Assembly: GCA_964346135.1 (NCBI GenBank) | Contig: CAYFTS010000032.1 | Span: 1 to 6,446, forward strand | Length of the DNA: 6,446 nucleotides | Source: B1-G15 sp964346135 | GTDB lineage: Archaea; Thermoproteota; Bathyarchaeia; Bathyarchaeales; Bathyarchaeaceae | Direction: 5' to 3' | Shown: positions 1 to 5,792 of the stretch, piece by piece | Position numbering within the stretch: position 1 is the stretch's first letter | How the letters are laid out: every line of letters begins with the position of its first letter | The notes under the pieces: model-generated | Told to the model about the DNA's origin: nothing | The model's database searches: none | The model's input: only the letters and a program-made list of their open reading frames with translations | Position numbers and translations under genes: made by a program

Positions 1-320
1 AACTTTTGTGCATTTTTGACTTCCTGTACGAAATTGAAGTTGTGCTTGATTTCTTTTGGAGCCTGAAGTTTTCTGTAAAGAGCCTCTAAGATTATCTTTT
101 CAATCACCTCTGCGCCAAATCCGAATATTTCCTTCAAGCCTTCATCAAAGGCTTCTGGATCGTCGATGTGGCGATCTGATCGAATTGACGCCGTCTTTTT
201 CATGTATGAAAGCACGACAGGGGCAATGGTAGGACTAATGTTTCTTAAACCTTCATCTACGGCTTCGGCCAGAACTACATAAAACTTAGAGGGAATTTGT
301 TCCACGAAACACTCCCACAT
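1..320 (-). CDS. NitrOD5-like helical domain protein, 3' end outside the window
   Basis: Reading the minus strand from the ATG at 320-318 gives 106 uninterrupted codons that run off the left edge, so only the N-terminal part is seen. The protein is predicted to be soluble and mostly helical. Residues about 12-85 (FYVVLAEAVDEGL at 13-25, EAFDEGLKEIFGFGAEVIEK at 56-75, ILEALYRKL at 77-85) resemble NitrOD5, a predicted output domain commonly encoded beside KaiC-like ATPases in Thaumarchaeota and Bathyarchaeia. The family match is from memory of its pattern, especially the DEGL...EIFG.GAE..E..IL..LY.KL layout. The start lies 3 bases after the TAG stop of the KaiC-like gene and in the same frame, with only a CAA codon between, so the two are surely co-transcribed. 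No Shine-Dalgarno is evident, which suggests translational coupling. No enzymatic motif is visible. The molecular function of this domain is not established. Confidence 0.75.
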   Translation of the reverse strand, partial: MWECFVEQIPSKFYVVLAEAVDEGLRNISPTIAPVVLSYMKKTASIRSDRHIDDPEAFDEGLKEIFGFGAEVIEKIILEALYRKLQAPKEIKHNFNFVQEVKNAQK

Positions 321-323
321 TTG

Positions 324-836
324 CTAGGTCACATAGGGCGTTAATGATATCCCTTTATCCGAGATCAAAATGTTGCAGTAGTGATGGTTATGGTTGGTGC
401 CTCTTATCTTCAGTATTACTGCCCGTTTTCGGATGCCTTCTTTTTCGTTAATGGTCTCGAATTGAATTATTCCATCTGCCACAAACTCTTCAAACCCGAG
501 TCCCAGTTTTTCACTTCCTTTGGGCACCTCCACTAATAACAATGTAGTGCAACCGGTTTTGCGCATTAGTTTGTATAACATGTGGAGTACTATTCTGACA
601 TCTATCTTCTTCTCGTACGCTTGGGCCATAGCTGAAAATGAGTCAATAGCCAGCCTCTTTGCACCAATCACCAAGATCTCTCTTAACACTGCTTCGAATG
701 CTGTTGACAGTGCTTTTTCGCGGGTAGTCATCATGTCCAAAAACCTGAATTTATTTTTGCTTTCCAACTTCTCAAAATCAAGGTCGAATTTTTTCATATT
801 ATCCAAGAAGAATTCTTCTCGCTCTGCAAAAGACAC
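324..836 (-). CDS. KaiC-like ATPase, C-terminal fragment with Walker B
   Basis: This is the downstream piece of the broken KaiC-like gene, 170 residues if counted from the GTG at 836. That GTG is really the internal Val of the VSFAERE strand. KaiC-like sequence continues upstream in the same frame to about 878 (LYHGAKNFNENGIY), so 836 is not a natural start. Visible motifs are the Walker B aspartate in RLAIDSFSAM (Asp about 65), TTLLLVEVP (about 97-105), FEEFVADGI (about 115-123) and KIRGT (about 143-147), then a typical C-terminus (LISDKGISLTPYVT) and a TAG stop at 326-324. The intact ending suggests the break is recent. The fragment has no P-loop. Confidence 0.6.
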   Translation of the reverse strand: MSFAEREEFFLDNMKKFDLDFEKLESKNKFRFLDMMTTREKALSTAFEAVLREILVIGAKRLAIDSFSAMAQAYEKKIDVRIVLHMLYKLMRKTGCTTLLLVEVPKGSEKLGLGFEEFVADGIIQFETINEKEGIRKRAVILKIRGTNHNHHYCNILISDKGISLTPYVT

Positions 837-1027
837 GTAGATGCCGTTCTCATTAAAATTCTTCGCGCCGTGATATAGTGAGCTGCTGCAATGGTCTTAC
901 CAGCACCGGGAGAACCTGCGAGCAGAATTAAACTACTACGTGGAAAACCCCCTTGAATCAAGTCGTCCAAACTGTCTATGCCCGTGGGAACTCTGTTAGC
1001 CAATTTGCTTACTTGTCGAACACTCAT
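794..1027 (-). CDS. KaiC-like ATPase, N-terminal fragment with Walker A
   Basis: This is the upstream piece of the broken KaiC-like gene. From the ATG at 1027 it encodes 77 residues, of which about the first 50 are KaiC-like: the PTGIDSLDDL substrate-type entry and the P-loop GSPGAGKT at about residues 38-45. After the shift point the frame runs through an unrelated tail (RILMRTASTCLLQSEKN) to a stop at 796-794. An in-frame ATG at 1078 would lengthen it to 94 residues. Upstream of 1027 only a weak AAGGT-like ribosome binding site is visible. The fragment lacks Walker B and the core strands, so on its own it cannot form a RecA fold. Confidence 0.6.
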   Translation of the reverse strand: MSVRQVSKLANRVPTGIDSLDDLIQGGFPRSSLILLAGSPGAGKTIAAAHYITARRILMRTASTCLLQSEKNSSWII

Positions 1028-1108
1028 GTTTAACCGACCTTTTTTCTCGACAATCGATTGTTTTTCTCGGAGATACATGTATGCATATTTCTAGGCTGGG
1101 CTTCAGAG

Positions 1109-1114
1109 TATTAA
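1109..1114 (-). promoter_or_regulatory. Possible TATA element for the KaiC-NitrOD5 operon
   Basis: Read on the minus strand this is TTAATA, about 25-30 bases upstream of a transcript start that would fall near 1080-1085. That would give a leader of about 55 bases to the ATG at 1027, or an almost leaderless ATG at 1078. A second AT-rich stretch at about 1080-1088 (AAATATGCAT on the minus strand) would place the transcript start near 1057 and fits the 1027 start better. Neither is a strong match to the archaeal BRE/TATA consensus. Confidence 0.25.
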
Positions 1115-1137
1115 TGAATTGTGAATTGACAATTTAT
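1114..1137. promoter_or_regulatory. Inverted repeat in divergent promoter region, candidate operator
   Basis: The 24-base element has perfect 6-base arms, AATTGT (1117-1122) and ACAATT (1129-1134), around a 6-base centre GAATTG. One mismatch out, a further AT/AT pair extends it to 9-base arms. GAATTG also occurs as a direct repeat (1116-1121 and 1123-1128). It abuts the possible TATA element for the minus-strand operon and sits between divergent genes, which is where a dimeric repressor or activator would bind. No binding protein can be assigned from sequence. Confidence 0.35.
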
Positions 1138-1138
1138 C

Positions 1139-1267
1139 TTGGAACTAATGTTTCCAAAATCAGATTTTGAATTCGCATATGTTAAATGGGGTCGTCTTGG
1201 AAATCTTAACGTAGGAACTATGGGTTACTGGTAGAAGTGTCATCTCCAACAATATCAACATTTGGAA
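1139..1267. repeat. Four TTGGAA/TTCCAA boxes upstream of the surface-protein gene
   Basis: TTGGAA occurs at 1139-1144, 1197-1202 and 1262-1267, and its complement TTCCAA at 1152-1157. The first and the inverted copy form an inverted repeat with a 7-base spacer. Four copies in about 130 bases is more than chance would usually give for a 6-mer. The last copy lies about 17 bases before the ATG of the large gene and might act as a poor ribosome binding region (GGAAAAGG) instead. The role is unknown; a transcription factor site is one possibility. Confidence 0.3.
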
Positions 1268-1283
1268 AAGGCGCAAACCATCT

Positions 1284-4200
1284 ATGTTAAAATACAAACC
1301 TAACTTCCGGAACATTCCCCGTTCAATTTTGCTATTTTTGGTGCTATTCAGTTTTTTCATTATGGTTGGGCTGGTTGACGGTACGAATGGATCCATTTAC
1401 AAAACTTATTATGCGAGCGGCTACAACATTTCAAATGGGACATATCTTTCTGGTAGTGTTCCCTCCAGCGTCACCAGCGTGGATGCAGACTACTTCATCG
1501 TGAGGAGCATGGGAACAGACACTTCTGTTAATACATACAATCCGAGCGGATACAATTTGTTGGGTTCTACAACCCTTGATTCGGGGTCTGTTTCAAATTT
1601 GGCGACGGATGATGGTTCGTATATGGCATTTAGGAGTTATGCGTCAAATTTTTCCTCAGGTGATAATAATGCCTTCATCGCCTATCAGGCGGGAGCGGCT
1701 GCAGAAGTTAGGATTCCGAAGTATAGAACGTGGAACGGCTCGGCGTGGTCGAATCAGAGCTCAATGCCAACTGCTGCTAGCCCTTTACGTTGGGTTAGAT
1801 CCGTGTATTCTTCCCTTGAAGCGAGGTATTATGAGAAAATTGTGGTTACGCTTTCAGATGATCAGTATTTGGACGCTTATGTTTGGACCGGAAGCTCTTG
1901 GTCTGGTTCATCCAACATAGGACAAGTTGGTGCAGTGTCTGTTGACACCAGAAGTTACAATCTGAAATACGAGAAAACCAGCGGTAGGGCTCTGCTAGTG
2001 TGGTCTACGGGTGGAGGAACGGTAGACATGCGGTACAAAATCTGGAGTGGTGCCACTTGGAGCAACACTTACAACTTAGACATCTCTGGTACAGCCAGCG
2101 GAACAGAAATCTACTGGATTGCAATGGCGCAGAATCCGACGACCGATTCCAACGAACTCACTTTAATCGCTATAGATGGATCTAACGGCGACGTTTATGG
2201 GCTTATCTGGAATGGAACAGCGTGGGGAAACGAACAACAACTCGAAACCAACGTAGCAATAACCACTGAGGAGTCCATAGCTGTTGCCTACGAGCAGACG
2301 AGCGGTGACGCCATCTTTGTCTGGAGTTCAGCCCCCGATAATACCTACTCTCGTCAATGGAATGGTACCGCTTGGGAAGCCTCTTCCACTCTGGTTGACC
2401 TGACTGGCCCCGCTGCACCAAACTGGATATCACTTAAGTCTGATCCGGCCTCAGACAGCCTCATGCTCGTAGTAGTAGATTCCATGCAAGACCTAAACAC
2501 TGCGGACTGGAACGGAACTGCGTGGACAATTCACACTGAACATGACATCTTCGTCAATACGGATTTCGCAAGGTGTGCAGATGTGGATTGGGAGCCATCT
2601 GGAAGCAAAGCCTTGCTGGTTTGGGGAACCGACACAACAAACCTTTCTTGGAAGACTTGGACGCCAGCCGGAGGATGGACATCTCAATCAGACTTTAACT
2701 ACGCTGGAGCTGACGCCCAGTGGATTCAGCTCAGGAGAGACCCCAGAGGGGTAGGCACAGCCAAGATTTTCGTCTCTGCAAGCGATGTTAACATGGACGG
2801 TTTCGTGGTGAAGTGGAACGGCATAGCTCTAAGTGACAGCGTCACCTTCACGACGCAAATAGTAGCCACCACCTACGAAAACTTTGACTTGGCCTTTCAA
2901 AACTTCGGCGAACCAAACGAATACACCGTAGAAGTCGAGTTCACAGGAACCACCAACACTGACACCTGGACTCAACTCAACTGGACCATAGACTCAGCTT
3001 GGGACACAGCTTCTGTCTCAGTCACTCTCCAACTCTACAACTATTCTTCAGGGTTCTATCCAACAAGCGGCGACGGATACATATCCTACACAAGCTCAGC
3101 TACAGCCAACACCGACGAAAACAAAAACCAAACTATAACAACCAATCCAGAGGATTTCAGAGACTTCAGCGGCAAGTGGAAGGTCAAGGTGAAAGGTGTA
3201 AAATCTACGAGCATCCAGTTCGAGTTTAAAGCCGACTGGATAGAGTTCAAAACTACCTACTACAACGAGTACACGGTCTCCACAGAGTTCACCTTCTCAA
3301 ATATGACTACAAAGACGTCGACCCAGCTCAACTTCACGGTAGTAAGCCAGTACAATATAGCAAGTGTTAGTGTCGCCATCCAAGTCTGGAATTACTCTTC
3401 TTCGGCCTATGCAACAAGCGGACAAGCCTACCTCAGCTACATGTCCAGCGGAACAAACGAGACCAAAACGCTTAACATAGCCGCTAACCCACAATTCTAC
3501 ACATCAAACGGAAACGCAAAAATAAAAATTACAGGCGTATTAGCAACAACAACACAGTACCGGCAAGAGATAAATCAGGTCAAACTCCTCTACGGCTATG
3601 CTGCAATACCTCCTGTGGCTTTCTTCACTTACACACCAACCAATCCGTTTGTAGATGAGACCGTTACCTTCAACGCAACAGGCAGTTATGATCCAGACGG
3701 CAACATCACCAGCTACTTCTGGGATTTTGGAGACAACTCCACTGGCACAGACAATATTACAACGCACTCTTACGCTGACGACGGAATCTACACGGTGACA
3801 CTTAACGTAACCGATGATGACGGGTTGTCTGACACTTTTTCTGTAAACGTCACGGTGCTTAACACGCCGCCAGTAGCCAATTTCACTGAGTCTGCGGAAA
3901 CAGCTTATGCCTATGTGATTATTACTTTTAATGCTACGGACAGCTACGATCCTGACGGAACCATATCCAGCTACTTTTGGAATTTTGGCGACGGAACAAA
4001 TGCTACTGGCGTTACGGCCAGCCACTCGTACAGCGCGGCTGGAAACTACATCGTGACTCTTACGGTTACGGACGACGATGGTGCAACTGCATCGGCTAAC
4101 GCCACTAAAACAATTCTCTCGAACGAACCTCCTGTAGCATTGTTTACAGATTCTGCAGAAACAGTTTATACGGACGAGTTCATCACATTCAACGCAACAG

Positions 4201-5657
4201 GCAGTTATGATCCAGACGGCAACATCACCAGCTACTTCTGGGATTTTGGAGACGGAACAAATGCAACAGAGGTCATCGTAAGTCACGCCTATGCAGATGA
4301 TGGACTCTACATGGTTACCTTAACAGCCACTGACGACAAGGATACAACTAATTCAGCCAGTGCTACCAAAACCGTGTTGAATAGGCCTCCTGTGGCTTCC
4401 TTCACTTACACACCAATAAATCCAGTTGTAAATGAGACTGTGACCTTCAACGCATCAGACAGTTATGACCCAGACGGAACAATCGTCAGCTACTTCTGGA
4501 CTTTCAGCGATGGAACTAATAGAACAGGCAGAACAACAACCCACACCTATACCAATCCAGGAACCTACAACGTAACTTTAACCGTCACTGATAATGACTC
4601 ATACATCAACTCGACCAAGCGCATCATAACCGTGCACATTCACGACATAGCTATAGTCGACCTTACAGCATCGGCTACTGAAGTAATCTCTGGACAGATT
4701 GTGAATTTTACCGTTCTCGTGAAAAACAATGGAACCGCAGCTGAAACCTTTAACGTTACCCTCTTTTACAATGAAAATATCATTGGAAGAAAGACCGTAA
4801 CCAATCTGGCTCCGGGCGACCAGACAACCTTAGCGTTCATGTGGAACACCACAGGCATAGCTGAAGCAAGTTATAGAATACAGGCTGAGGCAAGCGTGGT
4901 CTCTGGTGAGGTGGAAACAAACAATAACGCGTATACAGGTATCATCGTGGAAATCAGCACACAAGCCTCATTGTGGCCATTCGACGCGGTTACAACGCTT
5001 TTGTTCATTTTGCCGGTGCCCTTTGGACTTCTGTTCCTCGTTGTCCTAAGACTTAGGCGCAAGAAGAAAGCCAAACCTCACATTGAAAGAAAGGCAGATA
5101 TGTTTTCTGGACAATTTGGAATGACTCACCAGCAGATGATCGGCAAAAAGATGTTGTTAGAAATTGACCCAGCATCAGACTATCATGAGTCTCTTTTAAG
5201 CTTTGTTGCTGAAGCGAAAAACACCAACGAGCCACTTTTCGTCTTCACAAGTAGAAACAGCACATTACATTCAGCGCTTTCGGAAGTTGGAAATGTAAAC
5301 CTCCGTCTATTGACTTCGAGAACGTCCTATCCTCAGCAGATAAATGAGAAGGAAATTCTCTTGCCCGCAAGTAACCTTTCAGTGCTGCTTGACGCCTTTG
5401 ATAGAATTCAAAAAGGAGAAGAGACACCAATAAACATGCTATTCGATAACCTTTCAGACATCATAGTAAGATGCGGGTTCGAAAGAACCTACAAGTTTAT
5501 GCGCCTCCTTCTCGAAATCATCTCGTCACCCAAAGTAACAGCGCTATTTGTGTTCAACCCAACGTCACATGATCAGGCAACCTCATCCTCCATTAGAAGC
5601 TTGTTTAAGATCCAATTAGCTTATGCAAAGGCCGGCCCAAAAGTAGGGACTTTATAG
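1284..5657 (+). CDS. Giant type I membrane protein: propeller, two beta domains, four PKD, CARDB, TM and cytosolic RecA-like domain
   Basis: This 1457-residue protein appears to be a surface receptor or adhesin with an intracellular signalling-type tail. Domains in order: a signal or anchor segment (hydrophobic residues 14-30 after basic residues); propeller-like repeats (about 128-520); two copies of an unrecognised beta domain (about 545-660 and 661-772); PKD domains at about 774-860, 862-946, 948-1033 and 1035-1118; a CARDB domain (about 1120-1224); one transmembrane helix (about 1235-1257) followed by RLRRKKKAK; and a cytosolic domain (about 1276-1457). The tail (KKMLLEIDPASDY, EPLFVFTSRNSTLHS, INMLFDNLSDIIVRCGFE, KVTALFVFNPTSHD) resembles the P-loop-less KaiC/DUF835 type of RecA fold. 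No GxxxxGKT is present, so ATP hydrolysis is unlikely. The ectodomain has about 37 N-X-S/T sequons and a single cysteine (C431). No good Shine-Dalgarno precedes the ATG. It is divergent from the KaiC-NitrOD5 operon, suggesting a shared pathway. Ligand and function are unknown. Confidence 0.9.
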   Translation: MLKYKPNFRNIPRSILLFLVLFSFFIMVGLVDGTNGSIYKTYYASGYNISNGTYLSGSVPSSVTSVDADYFIVRSMGTDTSVNTYNPSGYNLLGSTTLDSGSVSNLATDDGSYMAFRSYASNFSSGDNNAFIAYQAGAAAEVRIPKYRTWNGSAWSNQSSMPTAASPLRWVRSVYSSLEARYYEKIVVTLSDDQYLDAYVWTGSSWSGSSNIGQVGAVSVDTRSYNLKYEKTSGRALLVWSTGGGTVDMRYKIWSGATWSNTYNLDISGTASGTEIYWIAMAQNPTTDSNELTLIAIDGSNGDVYGLIWNGTAWGNEQQLETNVAITTEESIAVAYEQTSGDAIFVWSSAPDNTYSRQWNGTAWEASSTLVDLTGPAAPNWISLKSDPASDSLMLVVVDSMQDLNTADWNGTAWTIHTEHDIFVNTDFARCADVDWEPSGSKALLVWGTDTTNLSWKTWTPAGGWTSQSDFNYAGADAQWIQLRRDPRGVGTAKIFVSASDVNMDGFVVKWNGIALSDSVTFTTQIVATTYENFDLAFQNFGEPNEYTVEVEFTGTTNTDTWTQLNWTIDSAWDTASVSVTLQLYNYSSGFYPTSGDGYISYTSSATANTDENKNQTITTNPEDFRDFSGKWKVKVKGVKSTSIQFEFKADWIEFKTTYYNEYTVSTEFTFSNMTTKTSTQLNFTVVSQYNIASVSVAIQVWNYSSSAYATSGQAYLSYMSSGTNETKTLNIAANPQFYTSNGNAKIKITGVLATTTQYRQEINQVKLLYGYAAIPPVAFFTYTPTNPFVDETVTFNATGSYDPDGNITSYFWDFGDNSTGTDNITTHSYADDGIYTVTLNVTDDDGLSDTFSVNVTVLNTPPVANFTESAETAYAYVIITFNATDSYDPDGTISSYFWNFGDGTNATGVTASHSYSAAGNYIVTLTVTDDDGATASANATKTILSNEPPVALFTDSAETVYTDEFITFNATGSYDPDGNITSYFWDFGDGTNATEVIVSHAYADDGLYMVTLTATDDKDTTNSASATKTVLNRPPVASFTYTPINPVVNETVTFNASDSYDPDGTIVSYFWTFSDGTNRTGRTTTHTYTNPGTYNVTLTVTDNDSYINSTKRIITVHIHDIAIVDLTASATEVISGQIVNFTVLVKNNGTAAETFNVTLFYNENIIGRKTVTNLAPGDQTTLAFMWNTTGIAEASYRIQAEASVVSGEVETNNNAYTGIIVEISTQASLWPFDAVTTLLFILPVPFGLLFLVVLRLRRKKKAKPHIERKADMFSGQFGMTHQQMIGKKMLLEIDPASDYHESLLSFVAEAKNTNEPLFVFTSRNSTLHSALSEVGNVNLRLLTSRTSYPQQINEKEILLPASNLSVLLDAFDRIQKGEETPINMLFDNLSDIIVRCGFERTYKFMRLLLEIISSPKVTALFVFNPTSHDQATSSSIRSLFKIQLAYAKAGPKVGTL
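1665..2843 (+). repeat. Eight propeller-like blades arranged as four two-blade units
   Basis: Within the large protein a W-x-G-x-x-W motif recurs at residues 150, 201, 254, 309, 359, 409, 459 and 511, with spacing of 50-55. That spacing fits the four-stranded blade of a beta-propeller. Two blade types alternate. One has YE.TSG.ALLVW before the Trp motif (best at 229-240, 336-347 and 436-447). The other has WI....DP...D.L.L (best at 278-295, 381-396 and 480-496). Unit starts are therefore 100-108 residues apart. The last motif is degenerate (WNGIAL at 511-516). A seven- or eight-bladed ring is inferred; the family is not recognised. It would lie outside the cell and could bind sugar, polymer or protein. 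Confidence 0.6.
2916..3599 (+). repeat. Tandem pair of an unrecognised beta domain, about 115 residues each
   Basis: Residues about 545-660 and 661-772 align end to end, each opening with NEYTV. Shared positions include the T-Q-L-N-[WF]-T strand (563-568 and 680-685), ASVSV (576-580 and 693-697), the N-Y-S-S motif (586-589 and 703-706), ATSG/PTSG followed by a Y-[IL]-S-Y strand, and a K.K..GV turn near the end (about 635-639 and 746-752). Both look like all-beta sandwiches of an extracellular protein. I do not recognise the family. They link the propeller region to the PKD stalk. Confidence 0.65.
3669..3734 (+). repeat. 66-base exact direct repeat, copy 1 (in PKD1)
   Basis: Identical base for base to 4188-4253 in PKD3, with the copies 519 bases (173 codons, two PKD units) apart and in the same reading frame. 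It covers the SYDPDG to WDFGD core. Exact identity including all third codon positions points to recent duplication or gene conversion, since the flanking PKD sequence has diverged. Confidence 0.9.
4188..4253 (+). repeat. 66-base exact direct repeat, copy 2 (in PKD3)
   Basis: Second copy of the element at 3669-3734. It ends at the GAC of WDFGD, after which the two copies differ at once (GGAACA here, AACTCC in copy 1). It could recombine with copy 1 to delete exactly two PKD units while keeping the frame. Confidence 0.9.
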
Positions 5658-5743
5658 GAGGAGTTCGTCCATGAAACTTTTTCGAATGGAATGGTGATAT
5701 CCCCTGCAAACTCCCCATTTTCAGAAGATGAGCACAATCACAG

Positions 5744-5754
5744 TAAATATTAAA
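5744..5754 (+). promoter_or_regulatory. TATA-like element for the small membrane protein gene
   Basis: TAAATATTAAA is a fair archaeal TATA box. A transcript would start about 25 bases downstream, near 5774-5778, giving a leader of roughly 15-20 bases to the ATG at 5793. This argues against the ATG at 5754, which lies within the box. Confidence 0.4.
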
Positions 5755-5792
5755 TGGTCTTTATTGCAGTAATCGATAATTGCGGGATTGAA

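Larger units (their letters stand above)
324..1027 (-). pseudogene. KaiC-like RecA-family ATPase, single domain, frameshifted
   Basis: Two adjacent minus-strand frames together make one KaiC-like ATPase domain of about 235 residues, the usual size of archaeal single-domain KaiC homologues. The first frame has VPTGIDSLDDLIQGGFPRSS and a perfect Walker A (GSPGAGKT). The second has VSFAERE (the catalytic-Glu strand), the Walker B strand RLAIDSFSAM, TTLLLVEVP, the FEEFVADGI signature and KIRGT. The frame changes near 872-880. The first frame is good through AAAHY and the second from LYHGAKNF. Both readings share the bases of TAT, so joining them requires 4 missing bases. Restoring CTAT gives AAAHYLYHGAK with the family's usual spacing. 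The start at 1027 is chosen because MSVRQVSKLANRVPTG is the normal N-terminus; an ATG at 1078 would add 17 residues not typical of the family. The 4-base loss may be a true mutation or an assembly error. If repaired, the protein should be an active ATPase. Confidence 0.8.
3603..4637 (+). repeat. Four tandem PKD domains
   Basis: Four PKD domains of 86-87 residues stand in a row. Each has the PPVA.F opening, the SYDPDG loop and the W-x-F-x-D core: WDFGDN (813), WNFGDG (899), WDFGDG (986) and WTFSDG (1072, with the usual Gly changed to Ser). PKD domains are Ig-like extracellular modules that often form stalks or bind partners. By N-terminal half, copies 1 and 4 pair (FTYTP.NP.V.ETVTFNA) and copies 2 and 3 pair ([ED]SAET.Y....ITFNAT). 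Copies 1 and 3 share an exact DNA stretch in the middle. Confidence 0.9.

Noticed and set aside
1160..1396. A 78-codon minus-strand frame across the intergenic region and the start of the large gene
   Set aside because: It overlaps the signal segment of the large gene on the opposite strand and has no family features; it is a shadow frame.
3540..4286. A 248-codon open frame on the minus strand
   Set aside because: It lies entirely opposite the PKD array. Its repeated peptides (such as SKIPEVAGDVAVWIITACC) are just the complement of the PKD core, and plus-strand coding evidence is overwhelming.
5476..5489. Perfect GGTTC-GAAA-GAACC hairpin with a GNRA loop, also resembling a tRNA T-loop
   Set aside because: It lies inside the coding sequence of the cytosolic domain (CGFERT) with no tRNA acceptor or anticodon arms around it, so it is best seen as chance.
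5657..5697. GGAGGAG followed by ATG at 5671
   Set aside because: It looks like a good ribosome binding site but opens only an 8-codon frame (MKLFRMEW), so no gene is supported. It may be a remnant or chance.
5655..5753. In-frame extension of the large protein past its TAG (EEFVHETFSNG...) to a TAA
   Set aside because: An open run of 31 codons occurs by chance in roughly one case in four or five, and the RecA-like domain ends at about the usual place (AYAKAGPKVGTL). It is kept only as part of the TAG observation.
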